A stretch of DNA of 50,138 nucleotides from NCBI GenBank assembly GCA_902634695.1, contig CACPLE010000002.1, positions 1-50,138 of the forward strand, read 5' to 3'. Within the stretch, counting starts at the first letter, position 1, and the number at the start of each line of letters is the position of its first letter. The stretch comes from an uncultured Pelagibacteraceae bacterium (lineage in GTDB: Bacteria > Pseudomonadota > Alphaproteobacteria > Pelagibacterales > Pelagibacteraceae). The position numbers and the translations under genes were made by a program. Shown piece by piece: positions 20,270-29,552 of this stretch. A model generated the notes under the pieces. It worked only from the letters and a program-made list of their open reading frames with translations. It was not told the DNA's origin and ran no database searches.

Positions 20270-20389
20270 GTGCCTGGTGATTATTGCGAAGGTGTAATAC
20301 CCGATCCCATTCCGAACTCGGAAGTCAAGCCCTTCTGCGCCGATGGTACTTTGTCTTAAGATACGGGAGAGTAGGACGTTGCCAGGCTA
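20270..20389 (+). rRNA. rrf: 5S ribosomal RNA
   Basis: TGCCTGG...CCAGGC terminal stem; internal GATCCCATTCCGAACTCGGAAGT and GGGAGAGTAGGACGTTGCCAGG; ends approximate. Confidence 0.95.
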
Positions 20390-20400
20390 AACAAATCCGT

Positions 20401-21291
20401 ATGAAAAAATTAATTATTGTAACTGGTGGAGCAGGATTTGTAGGCTCTAACTTAATTGAATATTTGTTAAACAAAACATCATTCAAAATTATAAGCGTAG
20501 ATAATTATTCAAGCGGAAATAAATCCAACCATATAAAAAATTCAAGAATAAAATATATAAAATGCAATACGAAAGAAATTAACAATAAACTTAAAAAATA
20601 TAAAAGTAGCATACATTCCCTATTTCATTTTGCTGAATTTTCTAGAATATTTCAAAGCTTTAAAAATTTTGATCAATGTTTTGATTCAAACTCAATTGGT
20701 AGCAAGGCAGTTTTTAAGTTTTGTTTAGACAACAAAATAAAATTAATTTATTCTGCAACATCGGCAAACTTAGGAAATAAAGGAAAAGATGAGAATCTAT
20801 CACCATATGCTTTCACAAAAGCAAAAAATCTTGAATTGTTAGAAAACTTAAAACAGTGGTTTAATTTAAAATATGAAATCATTTATTTTTATAATGTTTA
20901 TGGTCCAAGACATATAAGATCAGGAGAAATGGCAACTGTAATTGGTATTTTTGAAAAACTTTACGAAAAAAAACTACCTCTAACAATTGTCAAACCAGGG
21001 ACGCAAACAAGAAGATTTACGCACATAAATGATACAATAAAAGTTTGTTATATGGCCTGGAAAAAAAATAAATGTAAACACTATAGTGTAACGAATAAGA
21101 AAAGTTACTCAATATTGCAAGTTGCAAAGCTTTTTGGAGGTAAAATCAGATATTTGCCAAAAAGAGCAGGTGAGAGATATTCTTCAGCATTAACCAATAT
21201 ATCAGTTGCTAACAAAGTTAATAAAATATTTGGCAAAATAGATTTGAAAGATTACATTTCTTCGTTTATTAAAGATAAAAAAAAAATTTAA
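20401..21291 (+). CDS. NAD-dependent sugar epimerase (SDR)
   Basis: [22 protein letters not shown] from ATG at 20401; YAFTK motif; ORF-track start at 20284 lies inside the 5S gene. Confidence 0.8.
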   Translation: MKKLIIVTGGAGFVGSNLIEYLLNKTSFKIISVDNYSSGNKSNHIKNSRIKYIKCNTKEINNKLKKYKSSIHSLFHFAEFSRIFQSFKNFDQCFDSNSIGSKAVFKFCLDNKIKLIYSATSANLGNKGKDENLSPYAFTKAKNLELLENLKQWFNLKYEIIYFYNVYGPRHIRSGEMATVIGIFEKLYEKKLPLTIVKPGTQTRRFTHINDTIKVCYMAWKKNKCKHYSVTNKKSYSILQVAKLFGGKIRYLPKRAGERYSSALTNISVANKVNKIFGKIDLKDYISSFIKDKKKI

Positions 21292-21295
21292 AATT

Positions 21296-21421
21296 ATGAA
21301 AATTGCAAGTTCATTAAAATCATTAAAAAAGAGGGATCTTAATTCTAAATTAGTTAGAAGAAGAGGTAGAGTTTATATAATTAACAAAAAAAATCCAAAA
21401 TTTAAAGCAAGACAAAAATAA
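21296..21421 (+). CDS. rpmJ: 50S ribosomal protein bL36 (41 aa, absent from ORF track)
   Basis: [41 protein letters not shown]. Confidence 0.95.
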   Translation: MKIASSLKSLKKRDLNSKLVRRRGRVYIINKKNPKFKARQK

Positions 21422-21432
21422 TCTTTAATTTT

Positions 21433-22521
21433 ATGATAATAGGCTCAGTATCAGAGAATAAAGATTTAGAAAAAAGAGTTTCAATAACTCCTGAGATTGC
21501 AAAAAAATATATAAATTTAGGATTTGAAGTTCAATTAAGTGAAAAGTATGGAAAACATTTAGGTTTTGAAGAAAAAGAATATAATGAACTTGGAGTTAAG
21601 TTCATAAAAGACGATAAGAAGCTAATAGAAGATGCCGATATAATTATTCAAATGGGCTTATTAGATGAAAATAAAACTTCTCTTTTAAAATCTAACCAAA
21701 TTTTTATTGGCGTTTTAAACCCATATGAAAATAAAAATAAGCTTGATGAATTGGTAAAAAAAAAAGTTAAGTTATTTTCTTTGGAACTATTGCCTAGAAT
21801 AACAAGAGCACAATCTATGGATATACTTTCCTCTCAGGCAAATTTAGCTGGATATAAGGCTGTAATAGAATCGTTCTCAACTTTTGAAAAAGCCATACCA
21901 ATGATGATGACAGCAGCTGGAACTATTCCAGCAGCAAAAGTGTTAGTCGTTGGTGCCGGAGTCGCTGGTTTGCAAGCAATAGCCACAGCAAAAAGAATGG
22001 GAGCAATTGTATTTGCTACAGATGTAAGAATGGCTTCAAAAGAACAAGTAGAAAGTTTGGGCGGAAAATTTTTAACTGTAGAAGGAGCTGAAAACTTAGA
22101 AACAGAAGGAGGATACGCAAAGGAAGCATCTGAAGAATTTAAAAAGAAACAAGAAGAGTTAATAGGTGAGACACTTAAAAAAATTGATATTGTAATTTGT
22201 ACAGCTTTAATACCAGGAAAAAAAGCTCCATTAATTATTAAAGAAAATATGTTAAAAAATATGAAGCCAGGATCAGTAGTATATGATTTGGCGGCTGCTC
22301 AAGGAGGCAATGTTGCGTTTACTGAGGTAGATAAGATTATTGAAAAAAATGGTGTTAAATTAATGGGTGAAAGAAATATTTTAAACAAATTACCAACTTC
22401 ATCTTCAAATCTTTATGCAAAAAATGTATTTAATTTTGTTTCAAATTTATATGATAAAGAAAATAAAAAAATTAACATTAATATAGAAGATGAGATTATT
22501 GCTAAAACAATAATAAAATAA
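21433..22521 (+). CDS. pntAA: NAD(P) transhydrogenase alpha subunit part 1
   Basis: EKRVSITPE; QSMDILSSQANLAGYKAV; VVGAGVAGLQAI. Confidence 0.95.
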   Translation: MIIGSVSENKDLEKRVSITPEIAKKYINLGFEVQLSEKYGKHLGFEEKEYNELGVKFIKDDKKLIEDADIIIQMGLLDENKTSLLKSNQIFIGVLNPYENKNKLDELVKKKVKLFSLELLPRITRAQSMDILSSQANLAGYKAVIESFSTFEKAIPMMMTAAGTIPAAKVLVVGAGVAGLQAIATAKRMGAIVFATDVRMASKEQVESLGGKFLTVEGAENLETEGGYAKEASEEFKKKQEELIGETLKKIDIVICTALIPGKKAPLIIKENMLKNMKPGSVVYDLAAAQGGNVAFTEVDKIIEKNGVKLMGERNILNKLPTSSSNLYAKNVFNFVSNLYDKENKKININIEDEIIAKTIIK

Positions 22522-22525
22522 ATTT

Positions 22526-22837
22526 ATGGAAATAGACCCATTTGTTTTTAGACTTAGTATTTTTATACTTTCTATTTTTATTGGATATTATGTTGTCTGG
22601 AGTGTTACGCCATCTTTGCATACACCTTTAATGTCCGTAACAAATGCAATTTCCTCAGTAATCATAGTAGGAGCCATTATAGCAGCTTTAGCTGGAGAAT
22701 CTGGAAATATATTTGATACTGCAAACATTTTTGGTTTTTTAGCAATAATTTTAGCTGCTGTTAATATTTTTGGAGGCTTTTTAGTTACTCAAAGAATGTT
22801 GGCTATGTACAAAAAAAAAAAGAAAGATAAAAAATGA
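22526..22837 (+). CDS. pntAB: NAD(P) transhydrogenase alpha subunit part 2
   Basis: VVWSVTPSLHTPLMSVTNAISSVIIVGA. Confidence 0.95.
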   Translation: MEIDPFVFRLSIFILSIFIGYYVVWSVTPSLHTPLMSVTNAISSVIIVGAIIAALAGESGNIFDTANIFGFLAIILAAVNIFGGFLVTQRMLAMYKKKKKDKK

Positions 22838-24231
22838 TTTCAGCAAATCTACTAGCAATATTCTATCTTATTTCGGGAGTGCTATTTATTTTAGCGCTTA
22901 GAGGGCTTTCGTCTCCAGAAACTTCAAGACAGGGGAATCTATTTGGGATAATTGGAATGGCGATAGCCATTGGGGTTACCATTGTTTCAGCTGGCAGTTT
23001 TTCAGTAGGATTTTTGTATTTATTAATTTTAATGTTGATTGGTGGAGCAATAGGAACATTTATTGCATTTAAAATACCAATGACAGCAATGCCAGAGCTT
23101 GTAGCTGGTTTTCACAGTTTAGTTGGACTAGCAGCTGTTTTTGTTGCGATATCAGCTTTTTTAAATCCAGAGATATTTAATTTGGGTTCTCCAGGAAATA
23201 TTAAAATAGCAAGTTTAATAGAAATGTCTCTAGGAGCTGCAATTGGAGCCATAACTTTTACTGGATCCATTATTGCTTTTCTCAAGTTAAGAGGAATAAT
23301 GTCAGGATCTCCCATAACTTTTTTTGGGCAACATTATTTAAATTTGGCACTAGGTTTAATTTTATTATGTTTAATATTTTATTTATGCAAAACTCAAATT
23401 GACAGTTGGTTTTGGACGATAATTATAATTTCTTTTTTACTAGGTGTATTATTGATCATTCCAATAGGTGGAGCGGATATGCCAGTGGTTATTTCAATGT
23501 TAAACTCTTATTCAGGCTGGGCAGCAGCAGGAATTGGTTTTACTTTGGAAAATACAGCTCTAATAATTACTGGTGCACTAGTCGGTTCATCCGGTGCAAT
23601 ATTATCTTACATTATGTGTAAAGGAATGAACCGTTCATTTTTTAATGTAATACTTGGCGGTTGGGGCGCAACAGACCAATCTACTTTAAATAAATCAATA
23701 GAACAAAAACCTGTAAAAAGTGGGAATGCTGATGATGCAGCATTTCTAATGAAAAATGCATCATCAGTGATAATAGTTCCAGGATATGGGATGGCTGTTG
23801 CTCAAGCCCAACATGCGCTAAGAGAGATGGTAGATGCTTTGAAAAAAAATGGTGTTAAAGTTACTTATGCTATTCATCCTGTGGCCGGTAGAATGCCTGG
23901 TCATATGAATGTTTTATTAGCAGAGGCAAACGTGCCATATGATGAAGTATTTGAGCTAGAAGAAATAAACAACGATTTTGCTAATTGTGATGTGGCTTAT
24001 GTAATTGGAGCAAACGATGTTACGAACCCCATTGCTAAATCTGATCCACAAAGCCCAATTTATGGTATGCCAATTTTGGATGTTGAAAAATCAAAATCAG
24101 TTTTATTTGTAAAAAGAAGTCTCTCCCCAGGCTATGCAGGGATAGATAATGATCTATTTTATAGAGACAATACTTTAATGCTTTTTGCAGACGCTAAGAA
24201 AATGACAGAGGAAATAATCAAAAGTCTTTAA
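22834..24231 (+). CDS. pntB: NAD(P) transhydrogenase beta subunit
   Basis: GGADMPVVISMLNSYSGWAAAGIGF; VKVTYAIHPVAGRMPGHMNVLLAEANVPYD. Confidence 0.97.
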   Translation: MISANLLAIFYLISGVLFILALRGLSSPETSRQGNLFGIIGMAIAIGVTIVSAGSFSVGFLYLLILMLIGGAIGTFIAFKIPMTAMPELVAGFHSLVGLAAVFVAISAFLNPEIFNLGSPGNIKIASLIEMSLGAAIGAITFTGSIIAFLKLRGIMSGSPITFFGQHYLNLALGLILLCLIFYLCKTQIDSWFWTIIIISFLLGVLLIIPIGGADMPVVISMLNSYSGWAAAGIGFTLENTALIITGALVGSSGAILSYIMCKGMNRSFFNVILGGWGATDQSTLNKSIEQKPVKSGNADDAAFLMKNASSVIIVPGYGMAVAQAQHALREMVDALKKNGVKVTYAIHPVAGRMPGHMNVLLAEANVPYDEVFELEEINNDFANCDVAYVIGANDVTNPIAKSDPQSPIYGMPILDVEKSKSVLFVKRSLSPGYAGIDNDLFYRDNTLMLFADAKKMTEEIIKSL

Positions 24232-24245
24232 AATTATTAAAAAAT

Positions 24246-24322
24246 TGGTTGCGGGGGACGGATTTGAACCGCCGACCTCAAGGTTATGAGCCTTGCGAGC
24301 TACCAGACTGCTCCACCCCGCG
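24246..24322 (-). tRNA. initiator tRNA-fMet (CAT), CCA encoded
   Basis: Reverse complement CGCGGGGTGGAGCAGTCTGGTAGCTCGCAAGGCTCATAACCTTGAGGTCGGCGGTTCAAATCCGTCCCCCGCAACCA; unpaired C1/A72, 77 nt. Confidence 0.95.
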
Positions 24323-24326
24323 GTAT

Positions 24327-24521
24327 TTATAATCTGTTTTTAAGCTTGTTAAGTTTTTTTACCCTTTTAATATTTTCTTGGTGAATTCTTTTCTTTTTTT
24401 CAGATGGTTTTTCATAAGTATTTTTCATCTTAATAATTTTAAAGAAGCCATCTCTTTGAAGTTTTCTTTTAAGAACCCTAAGAGCTTGCTCAACATTATT
24501 ATCTTTAACTTCTATTTTAAT
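24327..24521 (-). CDS. rpsU: 30S ribosomal protein bS21 (start uncertain: ATT 24521, GTG 24527 or TTG 24533)
   Basis: IEVKDNNVEQALRVLKRKLQRDGFFKIIKMKNTYEKPSEKKKR. Confidence 0.85.
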   Translation of the reverse strand: MKIEVKDNNVEQALRVLKRKLQRDGFFKIIKMKNTYEKPSEKKKRIHQENIKRVKKLNKLKNRL

Positions 24522-24588
24522 AACCACCTCCAAAAAAAACAGTAACTAGCATTTTAATTTTTTTATGTCCATTAAATTGATACAAGGT

Positions 24589-25158
24589 TTAAGCTATTTT
24601 TTCTTGCCTTTCTTTTTCTTTTTTTTCCCTTTTTATTCTTCTTTCAGCTTTTTCGATAGCTTGTATTAAATCCTTTTGAGTAAACAATCCCATTGCTACT
24701 GGGTCTTTAGGGTTAAGACTATTATAATTCCAATAATTTTTATTTCTAATTAAGGTTACAGAATTTTTTGTTACCCCTACTAATTTAGCTATTTGCGAGT
24801 CTTTTAACATTGTATGATTTTTTATTAACCACAAAGCAGAGTCAGGCTTGTCTTGTCTTTTTGATAAAGGGACATATTTTTTAATTTTTTTTGTTGTTTC
24901 AGAAATTTCAATATCATTGCTAGTAATTTGCAAAGGTCTATTTTCATTTTTAGAAGAAAGCTCAATCTCTTCTCTAGTAAGTTGACCAGAAATAATAGGA
25001 TTATAAGGTTTAATTCCTTTTGCAACTTCACCGTCTGCTATACCTTGAATTTCTACTTGATGTAAATTACAAAAATCAGCAATTTGTTTAAATGTTAAAC
25101 TTGTATTTTCAACTAACCAAACAGCCGTCGCCATTGGCATTAATGGTGAATTTGTCAT
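24589..25158 (-). CDS. trcR: DUF1013 protein, TrcR-like cell-cycle transcriptional regulator
   Basis: MATAVWLVENTSLTFKQIADFCNLHQVEIQGIADGEVAKGIKPYNPI, characteristic alphaproteobacterial DUF1013. Confidence 0.85.
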   Translation of the reverse strand: MTNSPLMPMATAVWLVENTSLTFKQIADFCNLHQVEIQGIADGEVAKGIKPYNPIISGQLTREEIELSSKNENRPLQITSNDIEISETTKKIKKYVPLSKRQDKPDSALWLIKNHTMLKDSQIAKLVGVTKNSVTLIRNKNYWNYNSLNPKDPVAMGLFTQKDLIQAIEKAERRIKREKKEKERQEKIA

Positions 25159-25389
25159 TTATTTTTTATTTTCAGATCTAAAATTTTGGAATTTTTTGTT
25201 AAATTTACTTACTCGACCTTTGTCTAATAGAGCTTGTTTTCCTCCGGTCCATGCAGAATGTGATTTTGGATCAATTTCTAGTTTTAGTACATCTCCTTCT
25301 GAACCCCATGTTGACTTAGTTTCAAATTGTGAGCCATCTGTCATTTCAACTTTAATGACATGATAATTTGGATGAATTTTTTTTTTCAT
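25159..25389 (-). CDS. rpmE: 50S ribosomal protein bL31
   Basis: [29 protein letters not shown]; true ATG likely 25389 rather than 25428. Confidence 0.93.
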   Translation of the reverse strand: MKKKIHPNYHVIKVEMTDGSQFETKSTWGSEGDVLKLEIDPKSHSAWTGGKQALLDKGRVSKFNKKFQNFRSENKK

Positions 25390-25424
25390 ATCGAGACTTA
25401 TAGCAAAACAATTTAATAAAACAA

Positions 25425-26177
25425 TCAAAAGTTAATTAAGTTTTGTATTAGTTTTTGATTAATTTCAACACTGGAAGCTATAACTTTTTCAATTTCATAT
25501 TTGCTTGTGTCAATATCGTTAATTATTCCACCTGCTTCTTTAACAAGTATAATGCCCGAGGCGATATCCCATATTTTTAAATTTTTTTGAAAGTATCCAT
25601 CAAACTTTCCTGCTGCTACATAAGCCATGTCAAGTGCAGCACTTCCGGTTCTTCTTAGTGTAGCATTTTTTTTAAATTTAATTTGTTCAATATTGTTGCC
25701 ACCAGTTGCAAACAAACAATTATCAATTTTTTTTTTATTCGAAACTCTTATTCTTTGGTTATTAAGGTACGCTCCGTTATTTTTTTCAGCATAAAACATT
25801 TCATCTTTAATTGGATCGTAAATTAAACCAGACACTATTTCATTATTTGATTTTAAAGCAATTGATATTGCAAAGTGAGGAACCCCATGTAAAAAATTTG
25901 TTGTTCCATCTATTGGATCAATTATCCAAGTATTATTTTTATCATTACTAATTTCATTTTCACTTTCTTCGCTTATTATTGAATAATCTCTCTTTGCTTT
26001 CGCAAGCTCTTCAACAATGATTTTTTCAGCTTTAAGATCTGCATTTGTAACAAAATCAGAAGGACCTTTTGTTGATACTTGCAATTTTTCTAATTCTCCG
26101 AAATCCCTTATTAAAGCCTTAGATGCTTTTTCGCTTGCTTTAATCATTATGTTTAGATCTGCAGAAATTGAATTCAT
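25425..26177 (-). CDS. suhB: inositol monophosphatase family protein
   Basis: [41 protein letters not shown]. Confidence 0.92.
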   Translation of the reverse strand: MNSISADLNIMIKASEKASKALIRDFGELEKLQVSTKGPSDFVTNADLKAEKIIVEELAKAKRDYSIISEESENEISNDKNNTWIIDPIDGTTNFLHGVPHFAISIALKSNNEIVSGLIYDPIKDEMFYAEKNNGAYLNNQRIRVSNKKKIDNCLFATGGNNIEQIKFKKNATLRRTGSAALDMAYVAAGKFDGYFQKNLKIWDIASGIILVKEAGGIINDIDTSKYEIEKVIASSVEINQKLIQNLINF

Positions 26178-26185
26178 TACAAAAT

Positions 26186-26746
26186 TTATATTTTTTTTAC
26201 GTATTCTATTGTTCTAGTATCAACCAATATATTTTCTCCGCTTTCAATAAATGGAGGAACTTGAATTTTTAAACCATTATCTAATACTGCCGGTTTATAT
26301 GAAGATGAAACAGTTTGACCTTTTAAAGCTACATCTGTACTTTCAATTTTACATTTAATCTGTTTAGGCAGATCAATAGATAATGGGTTTTCATTGTAAA
26401 AATTAATTGACACTTCTAAATTTTCTTTAAGAAATTTTCCTTTATCTCCAATAATTTTTTTTTTAATATTTATTTGTTCAAAATTTTTTTGGTTGATGAA
26501 ATAATATTCATTTTCATCTTCATATAAAAAATTAAATTTTTGTTCTTCTAAAGAAGCTTTTTCAACAGAGTCACTTGATCTAAATCTTTCATTGAGCTTG
26601 GTATTATTATTCACACTTTTCATTTCAACTTGATTAAAGGCACCGCCTTTGCCAGGTTTAACATGTTGTGTTTTTAAAACTTCCCATAGATCATCTTTAT
26701 GCTCTATGATCATTCCAGGTTTAATTTCATTGCCTAATATTTTCAT
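26186..26746 (-). CDS. efp: elongation factor P
   Basis: VKPGKGGAFNQVEMKSV; GLKIQVPPFIESGENILVDTRTIEYVKK. Confidence 0.95.
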   Translation of the reverse strand: MKILGNEIKPGMIIEHKDDLWEVLKTQHVKPGKGGAFNQVEMKSVNNNTKLNERFRSSDSVEKASLEEQKFNFLYEDENEYYFINQKNFEQINIKKKIIGDKGKFLKENLEVSINFYNENPLSIDLPKQIKCKIESTDVALKGQTVSSSYKPAVLDNGLKIQVPPFIESGENILVDTRTIEYVKKI

Positions 26747-27366
26747 TTTAATTTTTTAATAGCCTCAGTTGGTTTGTATTTTTTATTATTCCAAATGTAG
26801 CCTGAGATAGCTAAAAAGTTTGCATTATTCAATAAGAGTTTTTTATAATTATTAAATTTTATCCCTCCTATTGCTACTATAGGAATTTTTGTTGTTTTTT
26901 TTGTCCATTTTAAAATTTTTATATTAGCTTTATATTTAGCCTCTTTGGTTTTGCTTAAATAAAAAGCTCCCAAAGCGATGTAATCTGCTTTATTTTTTAT
27001 AGCTAATTTAACTAATTTTTTTGAATTATGACAAGTAACACCAATAATATGTTTTTTTAATATTTTTCGTGCATTAAATATATTCATATCATTTTGTCCT
27101 AGGTGACACCCATCAGCCCTTAATTTTTTTGCAACGAAAGGGTCATCATTAATTATATATTTAACTTTATATTTTTTGCATAGATTCTTTATTTTTCTAC
27201 CTACAATTAATTTATTTTTCTTTTTTTCTTTTTTTAACCTAAGCTGAAAAAAAGCTACTTTGTTTAATTTAAATATTTCTTCTAAATAAATATAAAAATT
27301 ATCAGATTTTATTTTCTCTGGTGAAATTAAGTAGATAAATTTTTTATTTTTTTTAGATTTTATCAA
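26743..27366 (-). CDS. thiE: thiamine phosphate synthase
   Basis: IINDDPFVAKKLRADGCHLGQNDM; PIVAIGGI; TTG start at 27366 or 27396. Confidence 0.85.
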   Translation of the reverse strand: MIKSKKNKKFIYLISPEKIKSDNFYIYLEEIFKLNKVAFFQLRLKKEKKKNKLIVGRKIKNLCKKYKVKYIINDDPFVAKKLRADGCHLGQNDMNIFNARKILKKHIIGVTCHNSKKLVKLAIKNKADYIALGAFYLSKTKEAKYKANIKILKWTKKTTKIPIVAIGGIKFNNYKKLLLNNANFLAISGYIWNNKKYKPTEAIKKLK

Positions 27367-28363
27367 CTTCTTCTGACCATTCGCCTTTTGAAGCAAGACT
27401 GCACATTTTAGCTCTATGATTAAAAATTTTTTGTGTACCTTGAATATTTTTTATATCTTTTGACCAAAATTTAAGTGCACCTTGCTGTAAAGCTCTTCCA
27501 TACGAATAAGTCAAAATAAAATTAGTTTTATTTTTTACATTAATTTGATTTAAGTTTTTGGTTGCTTCTTTATCGGTTTGTCCACCAGACAAAAAGGCTA
27601 TACCAGCAACTTCCGAAGGAACAGAATTTTTGAGACATTCAATAGTCATTTCTGCAACCTTTAAACTATCAACTTTTTCATCTGAATCTGTGCCAGGCAA
27701 AATCATATTTGGTTTAAGTATTGTTCCTTTTAGTTCAACTTTATGAAGCTCTAATTGTTCATAGCATTTTTTTATAACTTCGGAAGTTTTTTTAAGACAA
27801 TCTTCAGAATTATGATTTCCTTCCATTAACAATTCAGGTTCTACTATTGGAACCATTCCAGATTCTTGAACTAGTGAGGCATAACGTGCAAGAGCATGAG
27901 CATTAGAATAGATGGAAAGCTCACTTGGATATTTTTTTGAAATTGTATAAACACCTCTCCATTTTGTAAATCTTGCTCCCAATTTGTAGTATTCTTTTAA
28001 TCTTTCTCTTAATCCATCTAGACCTTCGGTGATTTTTTCTTCTGGAGAATTAGCTAAAGTTTTTGCACCAGTATCAACTTTTATACCAGGTACGGAATTT
28101 GATTTTGAAATTAATTCAGGAATTTTTTTTCCTGATGGACTAGTTTGTTTTATAGTTTCGTCATAGAGTATAACTCCACCAATACAACTTTCCATGCTGT
28201 TAGAGCTGAACAATGTTTCTCTGAATAGCAATCTATTTTCGGCTGTTGATTCTACATTTACACTACTAAGTCGCTTAGTCATTGTACCTGTGCTTTCATC
28301 AGCTGCAAGAATTCCTTTTCCCTTGCCGATAATTTTTAGAGCAATATTATTTAATTCAGACAT
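27353..28363 (-). CDS. fda: class I fructose-bisphosphate aldolase
   Basis: GKGILAADESTGTMTKRL; GTILKPNMILPG; GIAFLSGGQTD. Confidence 0.95.
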   Translation of the reverse strand: MSELNNIALKIIGKGKGILAADESTGTMTKRLSSVNVESTAENRLLFRETLFSSNSMESCIGGVILYDETIKQTSPSGKKIPELISKSNSVPGIKVDTGAKTLANSPEEKITEGLDGLRERLKEYYKLGARFTKWRGVYTISKKYPSELSIYSNAHALARYASLVQESGMVPIVEPELLMEGNHNSEDCLKKTSEVIKKCYEQLELHKVELKGTILKPNMILPGTDSDEKVDSLKVAEMTIECLKNSVPSEVAGIAFLSGGQTDKEATKNLNQINVKNKTNFILTYSYGRALQQGALKFWSKDIKNIQGTQKIFNHRAKMCSLASKGEWSEEVDKI

Positions 28364-29546
28364 TTTGATTTAATGCTTTTATACCAGGTAGAGTTTTTCC
28401 TTCAAGGTATTCTAAAAAAGCTCCACCTGCAGTTGAAACAAATGTGAATGAGTCAAATTTTTTAAATTTATTTATTGCTGCAACCGTTTCTCCTCCTCCT
28501 GCTACAGAAAAAATTTTATCATTTATTGTTTTTTCTGAAATTATTTCTAGGATTTTCTTAGTACCATTTTGAAAATTTGGATTTTCAAAATAACCAGCGG
28601 GACCGTTCCATAAAACAGTATTTGAGTCTTTAATTATTTTTTTTATAGAATCTATTGTTTTTTGTCCAATGTCTAAAATCATTTCGTTATCATTTATTTC
28701 ATGTAACTCTTTATTTTTTCCTATACCTTCAAGATTTTCTGAAACAACAACATCTATAGGACATGTAATTTTACAGTTATATTTTTTGGAATTTTCTAAA
28801 ATTTCTTTTATTAAATAGCCACAATCCTTTTCGAATATTGATTTTCCTACTTTTGAGCCAGTATGTTTTAACATCGTATTGGCCATGCCACCTACAATAA
28901 TTATATTATTAAATTTTTTTATTAAATTATTAATAATTTTAATCTTTGTTGAAATTTTAGAACCTCCGATAATAAGAGTTACTGGCTTTTTTATTTCTGA
29001 AGTGATTTTTCTTAGTGCATTAATTTCTTCGGTAATTTGCAAACCAAAATATGATGGAATATATTTTGTAATACCTTCAACAGAAGCGTGAAATCTATGG
29101 GAACAAGAAAAAGCATCGTTTACGTAAATATCTCCTAAACTAGACAGTTTTTTTGCAAATTCGCTCTCATTTGACTCTTCTCCTTGATTAAAACGAATAT
29201 TTTCTAACATAATTATAGAGCCATTTTTAATTTTATTTAATTCATATTTTGTTTTTTTATCAACCATTTTTTCATTAAACAAAACTTCTTTACCTAACAA
29301 AGAAGATAGTTTTTTTGAAATTGGTTCTAATGACATTCCTTTAACAACTTTACCTTTAGGTCTTCCTATGTGACTTAAAATTATTATTTTTGCTTGTTTT
29401 GCAATTAATAAATTAATTGTTGGTATTATTTTTTCTATTCTAGATGATTCAGTTATCGATCCGTTTTTCATTGGAACATTTAAATCAACTCTAAGAAGAA
29501 CTTTTTTACCTTTTAAATCTATACTTTGATCTGAAATATTTTTCAT
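28356..29546 (-). CDS. pgk: phosphoglycerate kinase
   Basis: KKVLLRVDLNVPMKNG; LSHIGRPKG; NGPAGYFE; GGGETVAAI. Confidence 0.97.
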   Translation of the reverse strand: MKNISDQSIDLKGKKVLLRVDLNVPMKNGSITESSRIEKIIPTINLLIAKQAKIIILSHIGRPKGKVVKGMSLEPISKKLSSLLGKEVLFNEKMVDKKTKYELNKIKNGSIIMLENIRFNQGEESNESEFAKKLSSLGDIYVNDAFSCSHRFHASVEGITKYIPSYFGLQITEEINALRKITSEIKKPVTLIIGGSKISTKIKIINNLIKKFNNIIIVGGMANTMLKHTGSKVGKSIFEKDCGYLIKEILENSKKYNCKITCPIDVVVSENLEGIGKNKELHEINDNEMILDIGQKTIDSIKKIIKDSNTVLWNGPAGYFENPNFQNGTKKILEIISEKTINDKIFSVAGGGETVAAINKFKKFDSFTFVSTAGGAFLEYLEGKTLPGIKALNQNV

Positions 29547-29552
29547 AAAAAA

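Noticed and set aside
1-20270. Mobile elements or CRISPR array in the variable island
   Set aside because: No transposase, integrase or phage genes and no spaced direct repeats were found; similar GGTGGAGCAGGAT stretches in several epimerases reflect shared Rossmann motifs.
20284-20400. N-terminal 39 aa of the ORF-track protein 20284..21291
   Set aside because: This segment is translation of the 5S rRNA gene; the epimerase Rossmann motif begins at the ATG at 20401.
26743-27366. TPP riboswitch upstream of thiE or thiD
   Set aside because: Both genes are embedded in overlapping operons with no leader space and no TPP-box-like sequence was seen.
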